Assembly: GCA_002398105.1 (NCBI GenBank)
Contig: DHCD01000010.1
Coordinates: forward strand, 55,683-117,593
Length of the DNA stretch: 61,911 nt
DNA from: Syntrophomonas sp. UBA4911
GTDB lineage: Bacteria; Bacillota; Syntrophomonadia; Syntrophomonadales; Syntrophomonadaceae
Direction of reading: 5' to 3'
This document shows positions 1 to 8,547 of the stretch, in pieces (position 1 is the stretch's first letter; every line of letters starts with the position of its first letter). Below the pieces are notes generated by a model that did no database searches, was not told where the DNA came from, and worked only from the letters and a program-made list of their open reading frames with translations. A program made the translations under genes and the position numbers.

Positions 1-3
1 TTT

Positions 4-9
4 TATAAT
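4..9 (+). promoter_or_regulatory. Possible -10 box before coaD
   Basis: A perfect TATAAT at the left edge. The matching -35 would lie outside the window, so this is only suggestive. Positions 10-90 hold no gene that I can recognise. Confidence 0.3.
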
Positions 10-90
10 GGAAATTATGAGTCCCGGCAGGGAAAGATGGTATGGGAATAGAAAACTACTTTCTGAGGACTTGGCAAAGGGGGAGTGTAG

Positions 91-579
91 GTGCGGCTGG
101 CAGTCTATCCGGGTAGCTTTGACCCGGTTACCAATGGGCATATAGACATCTTGGAAAAAACCAGCAAAATTTTTGATAAAATAATAGTCGCTGTAGTACG
201 CAATGTAAGTAAAGAGGGGTTATTTACACTCGACGAACGAGTAGCATTTATTCGAGAAAGTAGCAGGCACCTGGGTAATATTGAAGTTGAATGCTTCAGC
301 GGGTTACTGGCGAATTATCTCAGTGGTAAAAATGCCTGTGCCATTATCAGGGGACTGAGGACGGTAGCTGATTTTGAGTATGAGATGCATATGGCGATGA
401 TAAATAAGAAGCTCGTATCGGAATTGGATACCATCTTTGTAATGTCGGACCCCAAATATATTTTCGTAAGTTCCAGCATTATCAAAGAAGCCGCCTTACT
501 GGGAGGGGATGTAAGCGGATTGGTTCCAGCGGTGGTGAAGAAGGGACTGGAAGAAAAACGCCAGCAGTTGAATTTGTAA
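91..579 (+). CDS. coaD: Phosphopantetheine adenylyltransferase
   Basis: Transfers AMP from ATP to 4'-phosphopantetheine to make dephospho-CoA, the penultimate step of CoA synthesis, in the cytoplasm. The 162-residue protein is the usual CoaD length. It has the nucleotidyltransferase motif GSFDPVTNGH (residues 8-17), the central IIRGLR and the C-terminal VSSSIIKE loop. The start is GTG, chosen because a GGGGGA Shine-Dalgarno lies just upstream and the protein begins exactly like the family. In Bacillus this gene (ylbI) follows rsmD; here rsmD lies about 10 kb away. A strong terminator follows the stop. Confidence 0.97.
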   Translation: MRLAVYPGSFDPVTNGHIDILEKTSKIFDKIIVAVVRNVSKEGLFTLDERVAFIRESSRHLGNIEVECFSGLLANYLSGKNACAIIRGLRTVADFEYEMHMAMINKKLVSELDTIFVMSDPKYIFVSSSIIKEAALLGGDVSGLVPAVVKKGLEEKRQQLNL

Positions 580-583
580 AAAA

Positions 584-610
584 ATGGGACTACCGTGCCG
601 GTAGTCCCAT
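584..610. terminator. Bidirectional terminator between coaD and the 3D-domain gene
   Basis: A perfect 12-bp stem (ATGGGACTACCG with its complement, loop TGC) is flanked by an A-run on the left and a T-run on the right. It can end transcripts from both convergent genes. Confidence 0.9.
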
Positions 611-616
611 TTTTTA

Positions 617-1234
617 TTAATAGACAGTCACTCGTACTGTTCTGATTCCCCAGTTTAGTGCCTCTTGGTGGGTAGAGAAACAGAGGTCAATCCTGTTCCC
701 TTTAATAGCATTACCCTGATCGGCTGCTATAGCACTGCCATAGCCTTCAATATACAGTCTGCTGCCCATGGGTATTACTTGAGGGTCTACGGCGACTATG
801 CCTTTCTTCAGCGGATAACCGAGGTAAGAAGGTTGGCCGCCATAGGGGTAATTGCATTTTGCGCAGGGACAATATCCGGTTGCTACCAATGAAATGGTTC
901 TGGTTCCGCGGGATGGAACCGAGGCAGGGGAGCTGGAATGCAACCCTAAAGCCTTTTGGGTTTGGGGTCCCACAATACCATCTACGCCCAATCCGGCATC
1001 ACGCTGGAATGTTATTACTGCAGAATGGGTTTTGGAACCGAAAATACCGTCGGCATTTCCGCACCAGTACCCTTTGGCATTGAGGGCTTGCTGTACTTCC
1101 ACTACAGCATTCCCCCGGGAACCTATGGACAGATTAGGATCTGCAGCTACAGCTTGCTGGGCATTTAATAGTATTAGTCCGGTAAAAAACAACGATACCA
1201 TAAAAACGGGCAAAATAATCTTTTTGCTTAGCAT
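617..1234 (-). CDS. Secreted peptidoglycan-binding and 3D-domain cell-wall protein
   Basis: Probably a cell-wall lytic enzyme acting outside the membrane. The 205-residue protein has a signal peptide (hydrophobic residues about 8-30, AVAA cleavage region). A PG_binding_1 repeat follows (about 36-96, with GIVGPQTQKAL). The C-terminal 3D domain (about 113-205) contains ATGYCPC, AVDPQVIPMG and AADQGNAIKG, the last with the Asp typical of the MltA-like double-psi barrel. The pairing is typical of YocH/YabE/YuiC-type proteins of spore-formers, often linked to spore cortex or germination. It is convergent with coaD and shares its terminator. The exact substrate cannot be read from the sequence. Confidence 0.85.
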   Translation of the reverse strand: MLSKKIILPVFMVSLFFTGLILLNAQQAVAADPNLSIGSRGNAVVEVQQALNAKGYWCGNADGIFGSKTHSAVITFQRDAGLGVDGIVGPQTQKALGLHSSSPASVPSRGTRTISLVATGYCPCAKCNYPYGGQPSYLGYPLKKGIVAVDPQVIPMGSRLYIEGYGSAIAADQGNAIKGNRIDLCFSTHQEALNWGIRTVRVTVY

Positions 1235-1539
1235 AAAGACTCCTTTCTAAACTGTTTTTGTTTCTGGCATAAACTGGTCAGGCATAAATAGCAGTTTAGC
1301 AAGGCAGCAAACCAAATATGGTCCAATTGTAAGCAAGAAGACTAAATGGGACAAACAGGTTATTTTTACTGTGGATGGGATAAGTTAAGCTGAGAACTTA
1401 TTGTCCCGGCAAATAGTTTATAAACCATAAAGATACTAAGAGTATCTGTCTGATGGTATTATGCGCCAATGAGGGGGCAAACCCGCATAATAAGCAATGA
1501 CAGTCTCCATCCTGCAAGTTAAGGATAATCAAGCTATGA
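1235..1539. other. Intergenic, with two hairpins
   Basis: About 300 bp without a gene. A 7-bp stem AGATACT/AGTATCT (1432-1448) and a perfect 9-bp stem TATTATGCG/CGCATAATA (1457-1465 with 1484-1492) are present. Neither has a convincing T-run. They lie between two minus-strand genes and may end transcripts or protect the upstream mRNA. Confidence 0.4.
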
Positions 1540-2070
1540 TCATTCCGCGATTAATTTTAAATCGTGAATACAGCGCAGTGCTAAATCCTGGTATAATTTC
1601 ACGCCCATTTGGTTATAAATTCTATTTTGCTCATCCAGATCTTTGACTATCCGGGCAGGATTACCCATGGCTACTTTGGATTTAGGTACTGTGCGGCCGG
1701 GAGGAAGCACGCTGCCCGCGGCCAGAAGACTATCGCTTTCCAGTTCACAGCCGGAAGATATTATGGCGCCCATGCCGACCGTAACATTTTGCTGCACCAG
1801 GCAGGGACCGTGAACTATGGCGCTATGACCTATAAGGCTGTTTTCTTCAATTATGGCTATGGTTTCCGGTTCCGAGTGAATAATACAGTTTTCCTGGATA
1901 TTGGTGCCGTCGCCGATAACGATTTTCCCATAATCACCCCTTATTACTGCGCCGGCGCCAATGTAGCATCGCTCTCCCAGTTCCACTTCACCGATTATTA
2001 CCGCCTGCGGATGAATAAAACAGTCTTTTCCTATCACGGGACGCTTTCCCTCAAACTCATAAATGGGCAT
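1540..2070 (-). CDS. Gamma-carbonic anhydrase family protein
   Basis: A 176-residue left-handed beta-helix protein of the gamma-CA/PaaY/YrdA group. Hexapeptide repeats run through residues 15-140 (VIIGEVELGERCYIGAGAVI and following). The metal-binding His residues are seen in CIIHSEPE and LIGHSAIVHG. Family members bind zinc or iron and may hydrate CO2, but many are untested. The start is ATG with a GGAGG SD. It stands alone, so context gives no pathway. In a formate- and acetate-metabolising anaerobe a CO2/bicarbonate role is plausible but inferred. Confidence 0.85.
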   Translation of the reverse strand: MPIYEFEGKRPVIGKDCFIHPQAVIIGEVELGERCYIGAGAVIRGDYGKIVIGDGTNIQENCIIHSEPETIAIIEENSLIGHSAIVHGPCLVQQNVTVGMGAIISSGCELESDSLLAAGSVLPPGRTVPKSKVAMGNPARIVKDLDEQNRIYNQMGVKLYQDLALRCIHDLKLIAE

Positions 2071-2252
2071 GCTTTAACTTCCTCCGATCATTATAGTCTT
2101 TAAACACAACAAGAGCCGTTTCCGGGATTAAGTGCGGAGTAAAGCGGCGGATTGCGGATTTAAACCGTTGCCGCATAACTTATTCCTTTTTTTATAATTA
2201 TAAGACATTTTGTCATCTCTGCCTCAATATTCATTAAAAGCAGGATTCTATT

Positions 2253-2280
2253 TTGAAACCGGCGGATTTCTGGGTATAAT
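2253..2280 (+). promoter_or_regulatory. Promoter of hslO
   Basis: TTGAAA (2253-2258), 16 bp, then TATAAT (2275-2280). The implied start near 2287 leaves a short leader before the ATG at 2312 and excludes any start further upstream. Confidence 0.7.
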
Positions 2281-2311
2281 TACTAGAGAAACAGATAGAA
2301 AGGTATGCTGT

Positions 2312-3199
2312 ATGATTACGAAAGATTATTTGCTCAAAGCTATGGATAAAGATAAGATGGTGAGAATCAATATAGCCCATACTACTGCTCTGGTGGAGGA
2401 AGCTCATAGCCGTCATGACACCTCGGCAACCGCTTCGGCTGCTCTGGGACGAGTTTTAACCGCTGCACTCCTGATGGGCAGTGATCTGAAAAATGAACAG
2501 GATGCTCTTACTTTAAGGATTAACGGGGATGGACCGGGGGGGCCTATTGTGGCGACGGTTGACTCGCATGGCCATGGGCGCGGTTTCATCTCCAACCCGC
2601 ATGCCGATTTACCGTCCCGCCATCCGGGAAAATTGGCGGTGGGGGAACTGGTAGGACGCAATGGATATCTGGAAGTTATCAGAGACACGGGAATGAAGCA
2701 ACCCTTTATAGGCCGGGTAAACCTGGTAAGCGGGGAGATTGCGGAAGACCTGACCAGTTACTTTCTTCTGTCAGAGCAGATCCCTGCGCTGGTTGCACTG
2801 GGGGTGCTGGTCGACACCGATATAAGTGTCAAAGCGGCGGGGGGGCTGATAGTGCAGGCCCTGCCAGGGGCGCAGGATGCTGTTCTGGAAAGATTGGAAA
2901 ACAATATCCTGAGCCTGAACAGTATCAGTGACATTATGGCCCGAAGTCAAGATCTGGAGTCGGTTTTGAAAACTTTGACGGGTGATAGGGGCTACGATAT
3001 CATCGGACAAAGCCCCTTGGCTTTCCGCTGTACCTGTGACCGAGAACGGCTGGCGATTATACTGGCTAATCTTTCCCGGGAAGAATTGGAGAAAACAGCT
3101 GAACCGACAGGAAAACTGGAGGTAACATGCAATTTTTGCGGTGAAGTTTACCATTATGATTGGATGGAAATTGAAGATTGGAAAAAACAAAAGCCTTAG
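2312..3199 (+). CDS. hslO: Redox-regulated chaperone Hsp33
   Basis: Cytoplasmic holdase activated when its zinc is lost on oxidation. The 295-residue protein starts at the ATG with an AAAGG SD. The open frame extends 34 codons upstream, but that part contains the promoter. The C-terminal zinc site shows the expected CTCDRERL and CNFCGEVYHY motifs (C-x-C and C-x2-C). All four cysteines are present, so redox switching should be intact. The stop codon lies inside the terminator stem of the convergent rpmB. Confidence 0.97.
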   Translation: MITKDYLLKAMDKDKMVRINIAHTTALVEEAHSRHDTSATASAALGRVLTAALLMGSDLKNEQDALTLRINGDGPGGPIVATVDSHGHGRGFISNPHADLPSRHPGKLAVGELVGRNGYLEVIRDTGMKQPFIGRVNLVSGEIAEDLTSYFLLSEQIPALVALGVLVDTDISVKAAGGLIVQALPGAQDAVLERLENNILSLNSISDIMARSQDLESVLKTLTGDRGYDIIGQSPLAFRCTCDRERLAIILANLSREELEKTAEPTGKLEVTCNFCGEVYHYDWMEIEDWKKQKP

Positions 3200-3214
3200 A
3201 TTTTTATCTAAGGC
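3193..3214 (-). terminator. Terminator of rpmB, overlapping the hslO stop
   Basis: A 9-bp stem GCCTTAGAT/ATCTAAGGC with a TTTT loop. Read on the minus strand it is followed by a T-rich tail. It includes the last three bases of hslO (TAG, 3197-3199). Confidence 0.75.
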
Positions 3215-3221
3215 CCGGGAG

Positions 3222-3410
3222 CTATATTGCCCTTTGTACTTTACCTGACCGCAAACAGCGGCTGCAAACGTACATCTTTTTAACAGTTCCATCAGCTATT
3301 ACCTTAACCCGTTGTACATTTGGCTTCCACTGGCGGTTGGTTCTTATATGGGAGTGGCTATATTTTTTGCCGAAGGTTACGCTTTTCCCGCAGATTTCAC
3401 ATTTTGCCAT
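3222..3410 (-). CDS. rpmB: 50S ribosomal protein L28
   Basis: A 62-residue large-subunit ribosomal protein with the family start MAKCEICGK and a second cysteine pair, CSRC, near residues 53-56. This makes it the zinc-binding (C+) form of L28. The SD is AGAGGGGG. It is divergent from yloU, the same arrangement as in Bacillus (rpmB next to yloU-yloV). Confidence 0.97.
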   Translation of the reverse strand: MAKCEICGKSVTFGKKYSHSHIRTNRQWKPNVQRVKVIADGTVKKMYVCSRCLRSGKVQRAI

Positions 3411-3534
3411 TAATTCTGCCCCCTCTCAATCAAGTGCACTTAAATATTCTACCAGAAGGACTGGCAAAGGGCAAGAAGCAGGAATAAATATTGGCTTGTA
3501 GAATAAACAATTTTATTAACAGGAGGGAAAGAGC

Positions 3535-3897
3535 ATGTACAGTATAAAAACAAATGAGCTGGGGAATATCACGGTAGAAAAAGAAGTGGTAGAAACCCTG
3601 GCTGGTCTGGCGGCTATGGACTGTTATGGGCTGGTAGGCATGGTGGCTCAGGATATCCAATCAGGCCTCAGCAGCATCCTGGGCCTTGAATCAATCCGTA
3701 AAGGGGTTTCCGTACGGAGCTCTGAGGATGGACTAATTATTGATGTATATGTTATAGTCGGATATGGTGTAAAGATCAAGGAAGTGGCCTACAATGTGAT
3801 GCAGAAGGTTACCTATTTCTTGAGCAATAATGCCGGCCTCAATGTTGCTAAAGTTAATGTCAATGTCAAAGGAGTAAGGGTCCTAGGAGAGAAATAG
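3535..3897 (+). CDS. yloU: Asp23/Gls24 family protein (YloU)
   Basis: A 120-residue Asp23/Gls24 (DUF322) protein. It has the family pattern GNITVEKEVVETLAG at the N-terminus and a central VDVYVIVGYG-like strand (IDVYVIVGYG, residues 66-75). Family members are envelope-stress or membrane-associated proteins of unclear biochemistry. It sits 16 bp before the DhaL/DegV-type kinase gene, the conserved yloU-yloV pair. SD is GGAGGG. Confidence 0.9.
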   Translation: MYSIKTNELGNITVEKEVVETLAGLAAMDCYGLVGMVAQDIQSGLSSILGLESIRKGVSVRSSEDGLIIDVYVIVGYGVKIKEVAYNVMQKVTYFLSNNAGLNVAKVNVNVKGVRVLGEK

Positions 3898-3913
3898 GGG
3901 AGGATAATGCATT

Positions 3914-5548
3914 TTGAGTTTGGTCTATATTGATGGGAATGATCTGGTCAGAAGCATTAAAGCAGGTTGTATCAAGCTGGAACATAATCGGGACAGTGTG
4001 GATCTGCTGAACGTGTTCCCGGTACCTGATGGCGATACCGGAACCAATATGTATCTGACCTTGTTGTCGGCCGTAAAGGAAGGCGAAAAAAATCTTAATC
4101 AACCTCTCAGTAAGGTGGCCAGAGCTGTTTCGATGGGGTCTTTGATGGGAGCCCGGGGTAATTCCGGGGTTATTCTCTCCCAGATTTTCCGAGGCTTCGC
4201 CCGTACCTTGGAAGGTAAGGAAAAAGCCGGGGCGATGGATCTGGCATTGGCTCTCAAATCAGGGTCGCAGACTGCCTATGAGGCAGTTATGAAGCCGGTA
4301 GAGGGCACTATACTTACGGTAATACGAGAGATAGCCCTGGCTTGTGAAAACGAGGCACGCAAGGACAGTGATATTGTTGCCACCCTGTTGGCAGGTATAG
4401 CTACCGGTTACAGTACTCTGGAAAAGACTCCGTCTTTATTGCCTATTTTAAAAGAGGCAGGAGTAGTGGATGCAGGGGGGCAGGGGCTGATCTATTTCCT
4501 GGAGGGCGTAGTAGAAGGACTGGCTCAGGAAAAGGAGATAGAATTAAGCGGTTATCGGGAAAAGATGGCTCCAGCGGCAGGAGAGAGAGTAAATAAGGAG
4601 GATATTAAGCTTGAGTTTCAGTATTGTACCGAGGTTCTGATCAAGGGCGGGGATATGACCGTGGACGATATCAAGGATCACCTCCGGCCATTGGGAGACT
4701 CTATGCTGGTAGTTGGAGACGAGGAACTGGTTAAGGTTCATATCCATTCCAACCACCCCGGTAAGGTGCTGGAAACCTGTCTGCAATGGGGGCAATTAAG
4801 CGATATCAAGGTGAATAATATGCTGGAAGAGGTTCATGAGCATATTAACAACTGGGATAACATTTCCCTGGCGGTAAACTCCAACCCGGCCAAAAAGTTG
4901 GGCCTGGTTGCGGTAGGTGTAGGCGAGGGGATTATAGAGGTACTGAAAAGCCTGGGTGTTGATGAGGTGGTTGAAGGCGGACAGACTATGAATCCCAGTA
5001 CTGAAGATCTGTTGAATGCCTGCAACGAGGTTAATGCCGAGTCAGTTATAATTTTTCCCAATAACAGCAATATAATCATGGCAGCGCAGCAGGTAGTGGA
5101 ACTCTGTGATAAACAGGTGATGGTGGTTCCCAGTAAATCTGTAATGCAGGCCATCACCGCGCTGATAGCCTATGATCCGGCAGGAGAGATAGCCGAAATT
5201 GCCGCCGCCATGATAGAAGAGATGGAAGAGGTTAAATATGCCGAAGTAACCTATGCCGTTAGGAATTCAACCATAAATGGACTCACTATAAACGAGGGCG
5301 ACATCATTGGTATCTTAGGTGATGAGATTACGGTCACCAGCAGCAGTCCGGAAGATGCTCTTCTGAAGCTGTTGGAGTTAATGGTGACCAAAGACAGCAG
5401 TCTGATTACCTTTTTCTATGGCGATGATACTGATGAGGCTGATGCTGTCAAGATCAGGGATGTCATAGCGGAACACTACTCTGATTGTGATGTGGAATAC
5501 CATTATGGCGGCCAACCCCATTATAGTTATCTGGTATCGGTAGAGTAA
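3914..5548 (+). CDS. fakA: DAK2/DegV-type fatty acid kinase-like protein (YloV/FakA)
   Basis: A 544-residue protein. The N-terminal DhaL/DAK2 ATP-binding domain (about 1-200) shows VPDGDTGTNM and GARGNSGVILSQ, and a C-terminal half resembles YloV. In Staphylococcus FakA phosphorylates fatty acids presented by FakB (DegV) proteins. No fakB is adjacent here. The start is TTG, picked because GGGAGG lies 10 bp upstream and an ATG just before it is out of frame. In Bacillus the same gene precedes recG, as here. Confidence 0.88.
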   Translation: MSLVYIDGNDLVRSIKAGCIKLEHNRDSVDLLNVFPVPDGDTGTNMYLTLLSAVKEGEKNLNQPLSKVARAVSMGSLMGARGNSGVILSQIFRGFARTLEGKEKAGAMDLALALKSGSQTAYEAVMKPVEGTILTVIREIALACENEARKDSDIVATLLAGIATGYSTLEKTPSLLPILKEAGVVDAGGQGLIYFLEGVVEGLAQEKEIELSGYREKMAPAAGERVNKEDIKLEFQYCTEVLIKGGDMTVDDIKDHLRPLGDSMLVVGDEELVKVHIHSNHPGKVLETCLQWGQLSDIKVNNMLEEVHEHINNWDNISLAVNSNPAKKLGLVAVGVGEGIIEVLKSLGVDEVVEGGQTMNPSTEDLLNACNEVNAESVIIFPNNSNIIMAAQQVVELCDKQVMVVPSKSVMQAITALIAYDPAGEIAEIAAAMIEEMEEVKYAEVTYAVRNSTINGLTINEGDIIGILGDEITVTSSSPEDALLKLLELMVTKDSSLITFFYGDDTDEADAVKIRDVIAEHYSDCDVEYHYGGQPHYSYLVSVE

Positions 5549-5573
5549 AAACCGGCTGCTGTTACTGGTTATT

Positions 5574-5605
5574 AAAGGCAGAAAATTGGGTGTTTTCTGC
5601 CTTTT
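5574..5605 (+). terminator. Terminator after fakA
   Basis: AAAGGCAGAAAA pairs with TTTTCTGCCTTT around a short loop and ends in T residues. It separates fakA from recG. Confidence 0.8.
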
Positions 5606-5626
5606 TCAAATATCCGGGAGGTTTTT

Positions 5627-7663
5627 ATGGACAGGCTCTTACGTGACCTGCAGTATATAAAAGGAGTGGGCCCCAAAAGAAGCAGGCAATTACAGCGCTT
5701 AGGGCTTAATTCTGTTTTTGACCTGCTGTGGAATATTCCCAGGGCTTATTTTAATCGGAGCAGTACCACCCGCATTGCCGGTTTGCAGAATGGTCAACCG
5801 GCAAATATCAGGGGAAAGGTCGGTCTTACTAAAACCAGCCGCAGCCGTGGCGGCATGGTTATTTTTAAGGCTCTGGTGCAGGATCAGTCAGGAGCGGCTA
5901 CAGCGGTTTGGTTTAATCAGCCCTTTATGACCGAAATCATAAAAACCGGTCAGGAGGTTTTCCTGAGCGGCAGAGCCAGATTATCGTATGAGGGCATCCA
6001 ACTGCAGGTAAGCGAATACGAGGTAATCACCGATGAAGATTCCCATTCTCCGATATTACCAATATATAGTCTTACCGAAGGCCTCAGCCAGAAATTAATA
6101 CGTAGTCTCACCCTCACCAGTTTGCGGGAATATATGGACTTTTATCCCGAAATTTTGAATGAAGAGTTAAAGCGGAAATATAAACTCTGCTCCATAGAAT
6201 ATGCTTTCAATAATATACACTTTCCCGACAGCCGGGAGGCATATCGGCAGGCCCGAAGACGGCTGGCATTGGAGGAATTGCTGCTGTTTCAGCTTCAGCT
6301 GGAAAAGGCCGAAAGGGGGGCGGCCGCCTCAGAGTATATAATACATAAGGAAAAAAGCAAACTGGTGGACAAGATCGCAGACGATCTTCCCTTCAAGCTT
6401 ACCCCGGCCCAACGGCGGGTGGTGGGAGAAATATTTGCGGATATGGAAGCGCCCCGGCCCATGAATCGCCTGCTTCAAGGCGATGTGGGGGCGGGCAAAA
6501 CTATAGTGGCGGCTCTGGCCATGGCTAAGGCTGTGGCCAGTGGTTTTCAAGCCGCCATTATGGCTCCTACGGAAATTCTGGCTGAGCAGCATTACCTGAC
6601 GATGGATAAAATTTTTACTGCTCAAAGGGTGATCGTTGCTCACCTGACTGGAGGCACTTCTGCCGGTGAGCGCCGTTTAATACTGGAAGCAATTAAAAAT
6701 GGGAAGATAGATATTCTGGTCGGTACTCATGCCTTGATTCAGGCTGATATAGAGTTTGCCTCCCTGGGGCTGGTGGTCATAGATGAACAGCACCGCTTTG
6801 GGGTGCGGCAAAGGGCGGCATTGAGCCGTAAGGGGGCGGCTCCCGACGTTTTAGTCATGACTGCCACCCCCATACCCAGAACTCTGGCTTTAACCGTATA
6901 TGGTGATCTGAGCCTGTCGGTAATAGACCAGTTGCCGCCGGGGCGCAAAACGGTTAAAACCCGGCTGGTGAAGCCGGAGTATCGCCTCCGGGTTTACCGG
7001 TATGTCCAGGAGCAGGTGACCGGAGGGGCTCAGGCCTATGTGGTCTGTCCCCTGGTAGAAGAATCGGAAAAGCAGGATCTGCAGGCAGCAGTATCGCTTT
7101 ATGAAGAATTGCAGGCCCGCCTGCTTCCGGATCTAAATGTGGGACTCATTCACGGCCGCCTGAAGCCGATGGAGAAAGAAATGGCCATGCGGATGTTCAA
7201 ACAGGGCCAGATCCAGGTTCTGGTTTCCACCAGTGTGATTGAAGTTGGAGTAGACGTTCCCAATGCTTCTGTAATGGTTATCGAACAGGCGGAGCGGTTT
7301 GGGCTTTCTCAGCTACATCAGCTGCGGGGGCGGGTAGGCCGGGGACGGCTGCAATCCTATTGCTTTTTGATCGCCGATCCCCAGAAGGAAGAAGCGGTTC
7401 AGAGGCTCCAGGCTATAGAAAGAACTGCGGACGGATTTCAACTGGCGGAAGAAGACTTGAAGATACGGGGCCCAGGTGAGTTTTGGGGGATAAAACAGCA
7501 CGGACTGGATGGGCTTAAAGCGGCTAATTTAATTAAAGACCAGAAGCTGGTGGAGATAAGCCGGCAGTTATCCCGGGAGTTTATACCCCATCATGATGAT
7601 AGGTTAATCGAAAAGTATATAAATTTAAAATTTAATAAATCCAATCAGGTGGCGCCTAATTAA
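5627..7663 (+). CDS. recG: ATP-dependent DNA helicase RecG
   Basis: Double-strand DNA translocase that remodels stalled forks and Holliday junctions. The 678-residue protein has the normal family length. The N-terminal wedge/OB domain begins with helix-hairpin-helix-like IKGVGPKRSRQL. Walker A GDVGAGKT is near residue 285, DEQHRFG near 387, TATPIPRTL after it, and motif VI is QLRGRVGRG. SD is GGGAGG. It keeps the Bacillus neighbour order yloV-recG, but the expected fapR-plsX is displaced about 13 kb downstream. Confidence 0.98.
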   Translation: MDRLLRDLQYIKGVGPKRSRQLQRLGLNSVFDLLWNIPRAYFNRSSTTRIAGLQNGQPANIRGKVGLTKTSRSRGGMVIFKALVQDQSGAATAVWFNQPFMTEIIKTGQEVFLSGRARLSYEGIQLQVSEYEVITDEDSHSPILPIYSLTEGLSQKLIRSLTLTSLREYMDFYPEILNEELKRKYKLCSIEYAFNNIHFPDSREAYRQARRRLALEELLLFQLQLEKAERGAAASEYIIHKEKSKLVDKIADDLPFKLTPAQRRVVGEIFADMEAPRPMNRLLQGDVGAGKTIVAALAMAKAVASGFQAAIMAPTEILAEQHYLTMDKIFTAQRVIVAHLTGGTSAGERRLILEAIKNGKIDILVGTHALIQADIEFASLGLVVIDEQHRFGVRQRAALSRKGAAPDVLVMTATPIPRTLALTVYGDLSLSVIDQLPPGRKTVKTRLVKPEYRLRVYRYVQEQVTGGAQAYVVCPLVEESEKQDLQAAVSLYEELQARLLPDLNVGLIHGRLKPMEKEMAMRMFKQGQIQVLVSTSVIEVGVDVPNASVMVIEQAERFGLSQLHQLRGRVGRGRLQSYCFLIADPQKEEAVQRLQAIERTADGFQLAEEDLKIRGPGEFWGIKQHGLDGLKAANLIKDQKLVEISRQLSREFIPHHDDRLIEKYINLKFNKSNQVAPN

Positions 7664-7711
7664 TTGCATAAATCTGTTTAAATAAATTAACTTAAAATTA
7701 TAAATGATAAT

Positions 7712-7738
7712 ACTGCGGAAAGATTTCGCAGTTTTTTT
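7712..7738 (+). terminator. Terminator after recG
   Basis: ACTGCG/CGCAGT stem with an inner AA/TT pair and a bulge, followed by seven T residues. Confidence 0.75.
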
Positions 7739-7764
7739 ATTTATAGCTTAGGAGGTTACGAACT

Positions 7765-7887
7765 ATGAAGGATAAGAAGCAAAAGAATACCGAGGTTGAG
7801 CGGCTTAAGTTTGAAGTAGCACAGGAATGCGGCCTTGCTGCGTCCAATAAGTCCAAGGATGACAAGAAAAAAATTAAAAAGTCTTGA
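7765..7887 (+). CDS. Short SASP-like protein (40 aa)
   Basis: A 40-residue ORF with a good SD (TAGGAGGT, 8 bp from ATG). It is Lys-rich at both ends. The centre reads VERLKFEVAQECGL, which closely resembles the first conserved block of alpha/beta small acid-soluble spore proteins (compare FKFESAQEVGV in the next gene). The second conserved block (the GG motif that clamps DNA) is absent and a basic tail takes its place. It may be a truncated SASP or a separate small spore protein. The next gene, 72 bp away, is a full SASP, so co-expression in the forespore is likely but inferred. Confidence 0.6.
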   Translation: MKDKKQKNTEVERLKFEVAQECGLAASNKSKDDKKKIKKS

Positions 7888-7959
7888 AAATACTTCTAGC
7901 ATATTAGAGCCGGAGCGGGAAAAAATAAGACTACACCAGGTGAAGGAGGTGAATTTTAA

Positions 7960-8223
7960 ATGGCAACTAACAGCAATCAGATTTTGGTTCCTCAGGCCAA
8001 AGCAGCTATGGATCAGTTTAAATTTGAATCTGCTCAGGAAGTAGGTGTAAACCTGAAACAGGGTTACAATGGCGACCTCACTTCCCGCCAGGCTGGAAGC
8101 ATAGGTGGACAGATGGTCAAGAAAATGATCTATGATTACCAGCAGAGGGTAGCCGGTGGACAGCAGGGCCTGGGCATGACTCAAGACCTGAACTCCATCA
8201 AGCAGCAGAATCAGCAGTACTAA
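7960..8223 (+). CDS. Alpha/beta-type small acid-soluble spore protein
   Basis: An 87-residue SASP that coats spore DNA and protects it from UV and heat. It shows both family signatures: LVPQAKAAMDQFKFESAQEVGV (in part, residues 9-30) and LTSRQAGSIGGQMVKKMI (residues 40-57). The expected GPR cleavage site lies in the FESAQE block, and gpr is only 750 bp away. SD is GGAGGTG with ideal spacing. A Gln/Asn-rich tail of about 20 residues extends beyond the usual end. Confidence 0.95.
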   Translation: MATNSNQILVPQAKAAMDQFKFESAQEVGVNLKQGYNGDLTSRQAGSIGGQMVKKMIYDYQQRVAGGQQGLGMTQDLNSIKQQNQQY

Positions 8224-8253
8224 TATTACCTGAACTCTAATCATACTATGGTT

Positions 8254-8284
8254 AACAAGCGGATTTTATATATCCGCTTGTTTT
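8254..8284 (+). terminator. Terminator after SASP gene
   Basis: An 11-bp stem AACAAGCGGAT/ATCCGCTTGTT followed by TTTT. Confidence 0.85.
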
Positions 8285-8317
8285 CATATTAACCGCCCAT
8301 GACCGGAGCGCCGTGAC

Positions 8318-8391
8318 CAAGAATGAAAATAGACCTACGGTTTCGCTAGTTTTTGACGCGGCATTCAGGGAATTTAGAAGGAAGAACGCGG
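8318..8391 (+). repeat. Dispersed repeat, copy 1
   Basis: A 74-bp element, including ACGGTTTCGCTAGTTTTTGA. It recurs in inverted orientation at 41637-41711, with one indel and a handful of mismatches. No ORF is carried. The right end runs into a further inverted repeat, ACGCGGAA (8386-8393) with TTCCGCGT (8407-8414), followed by CTTTTC. Confidence 0.85.
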
Positions 8392-8547
8392 AAGAGACTT
8401 AATAAATTCCGCGTCTTTTCCATAAATCTACGTCTATTCTTTATTTAGACGATATGCTTATGGGCTATTTCCCCAATTTATAGGTTTATCGGAATTCAAT
8501 AAAGGCTTATGATATAAACATAATTAAAATTAGGGAGACAATGGATA

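Noticed and set aside
7835..8044. A 69-codon ORF overlapping the start of the SASP gene
   Set aside because: It overlaps both SASP frames, has no SD and no family; the SASP frame has a strong SD and clear homology.
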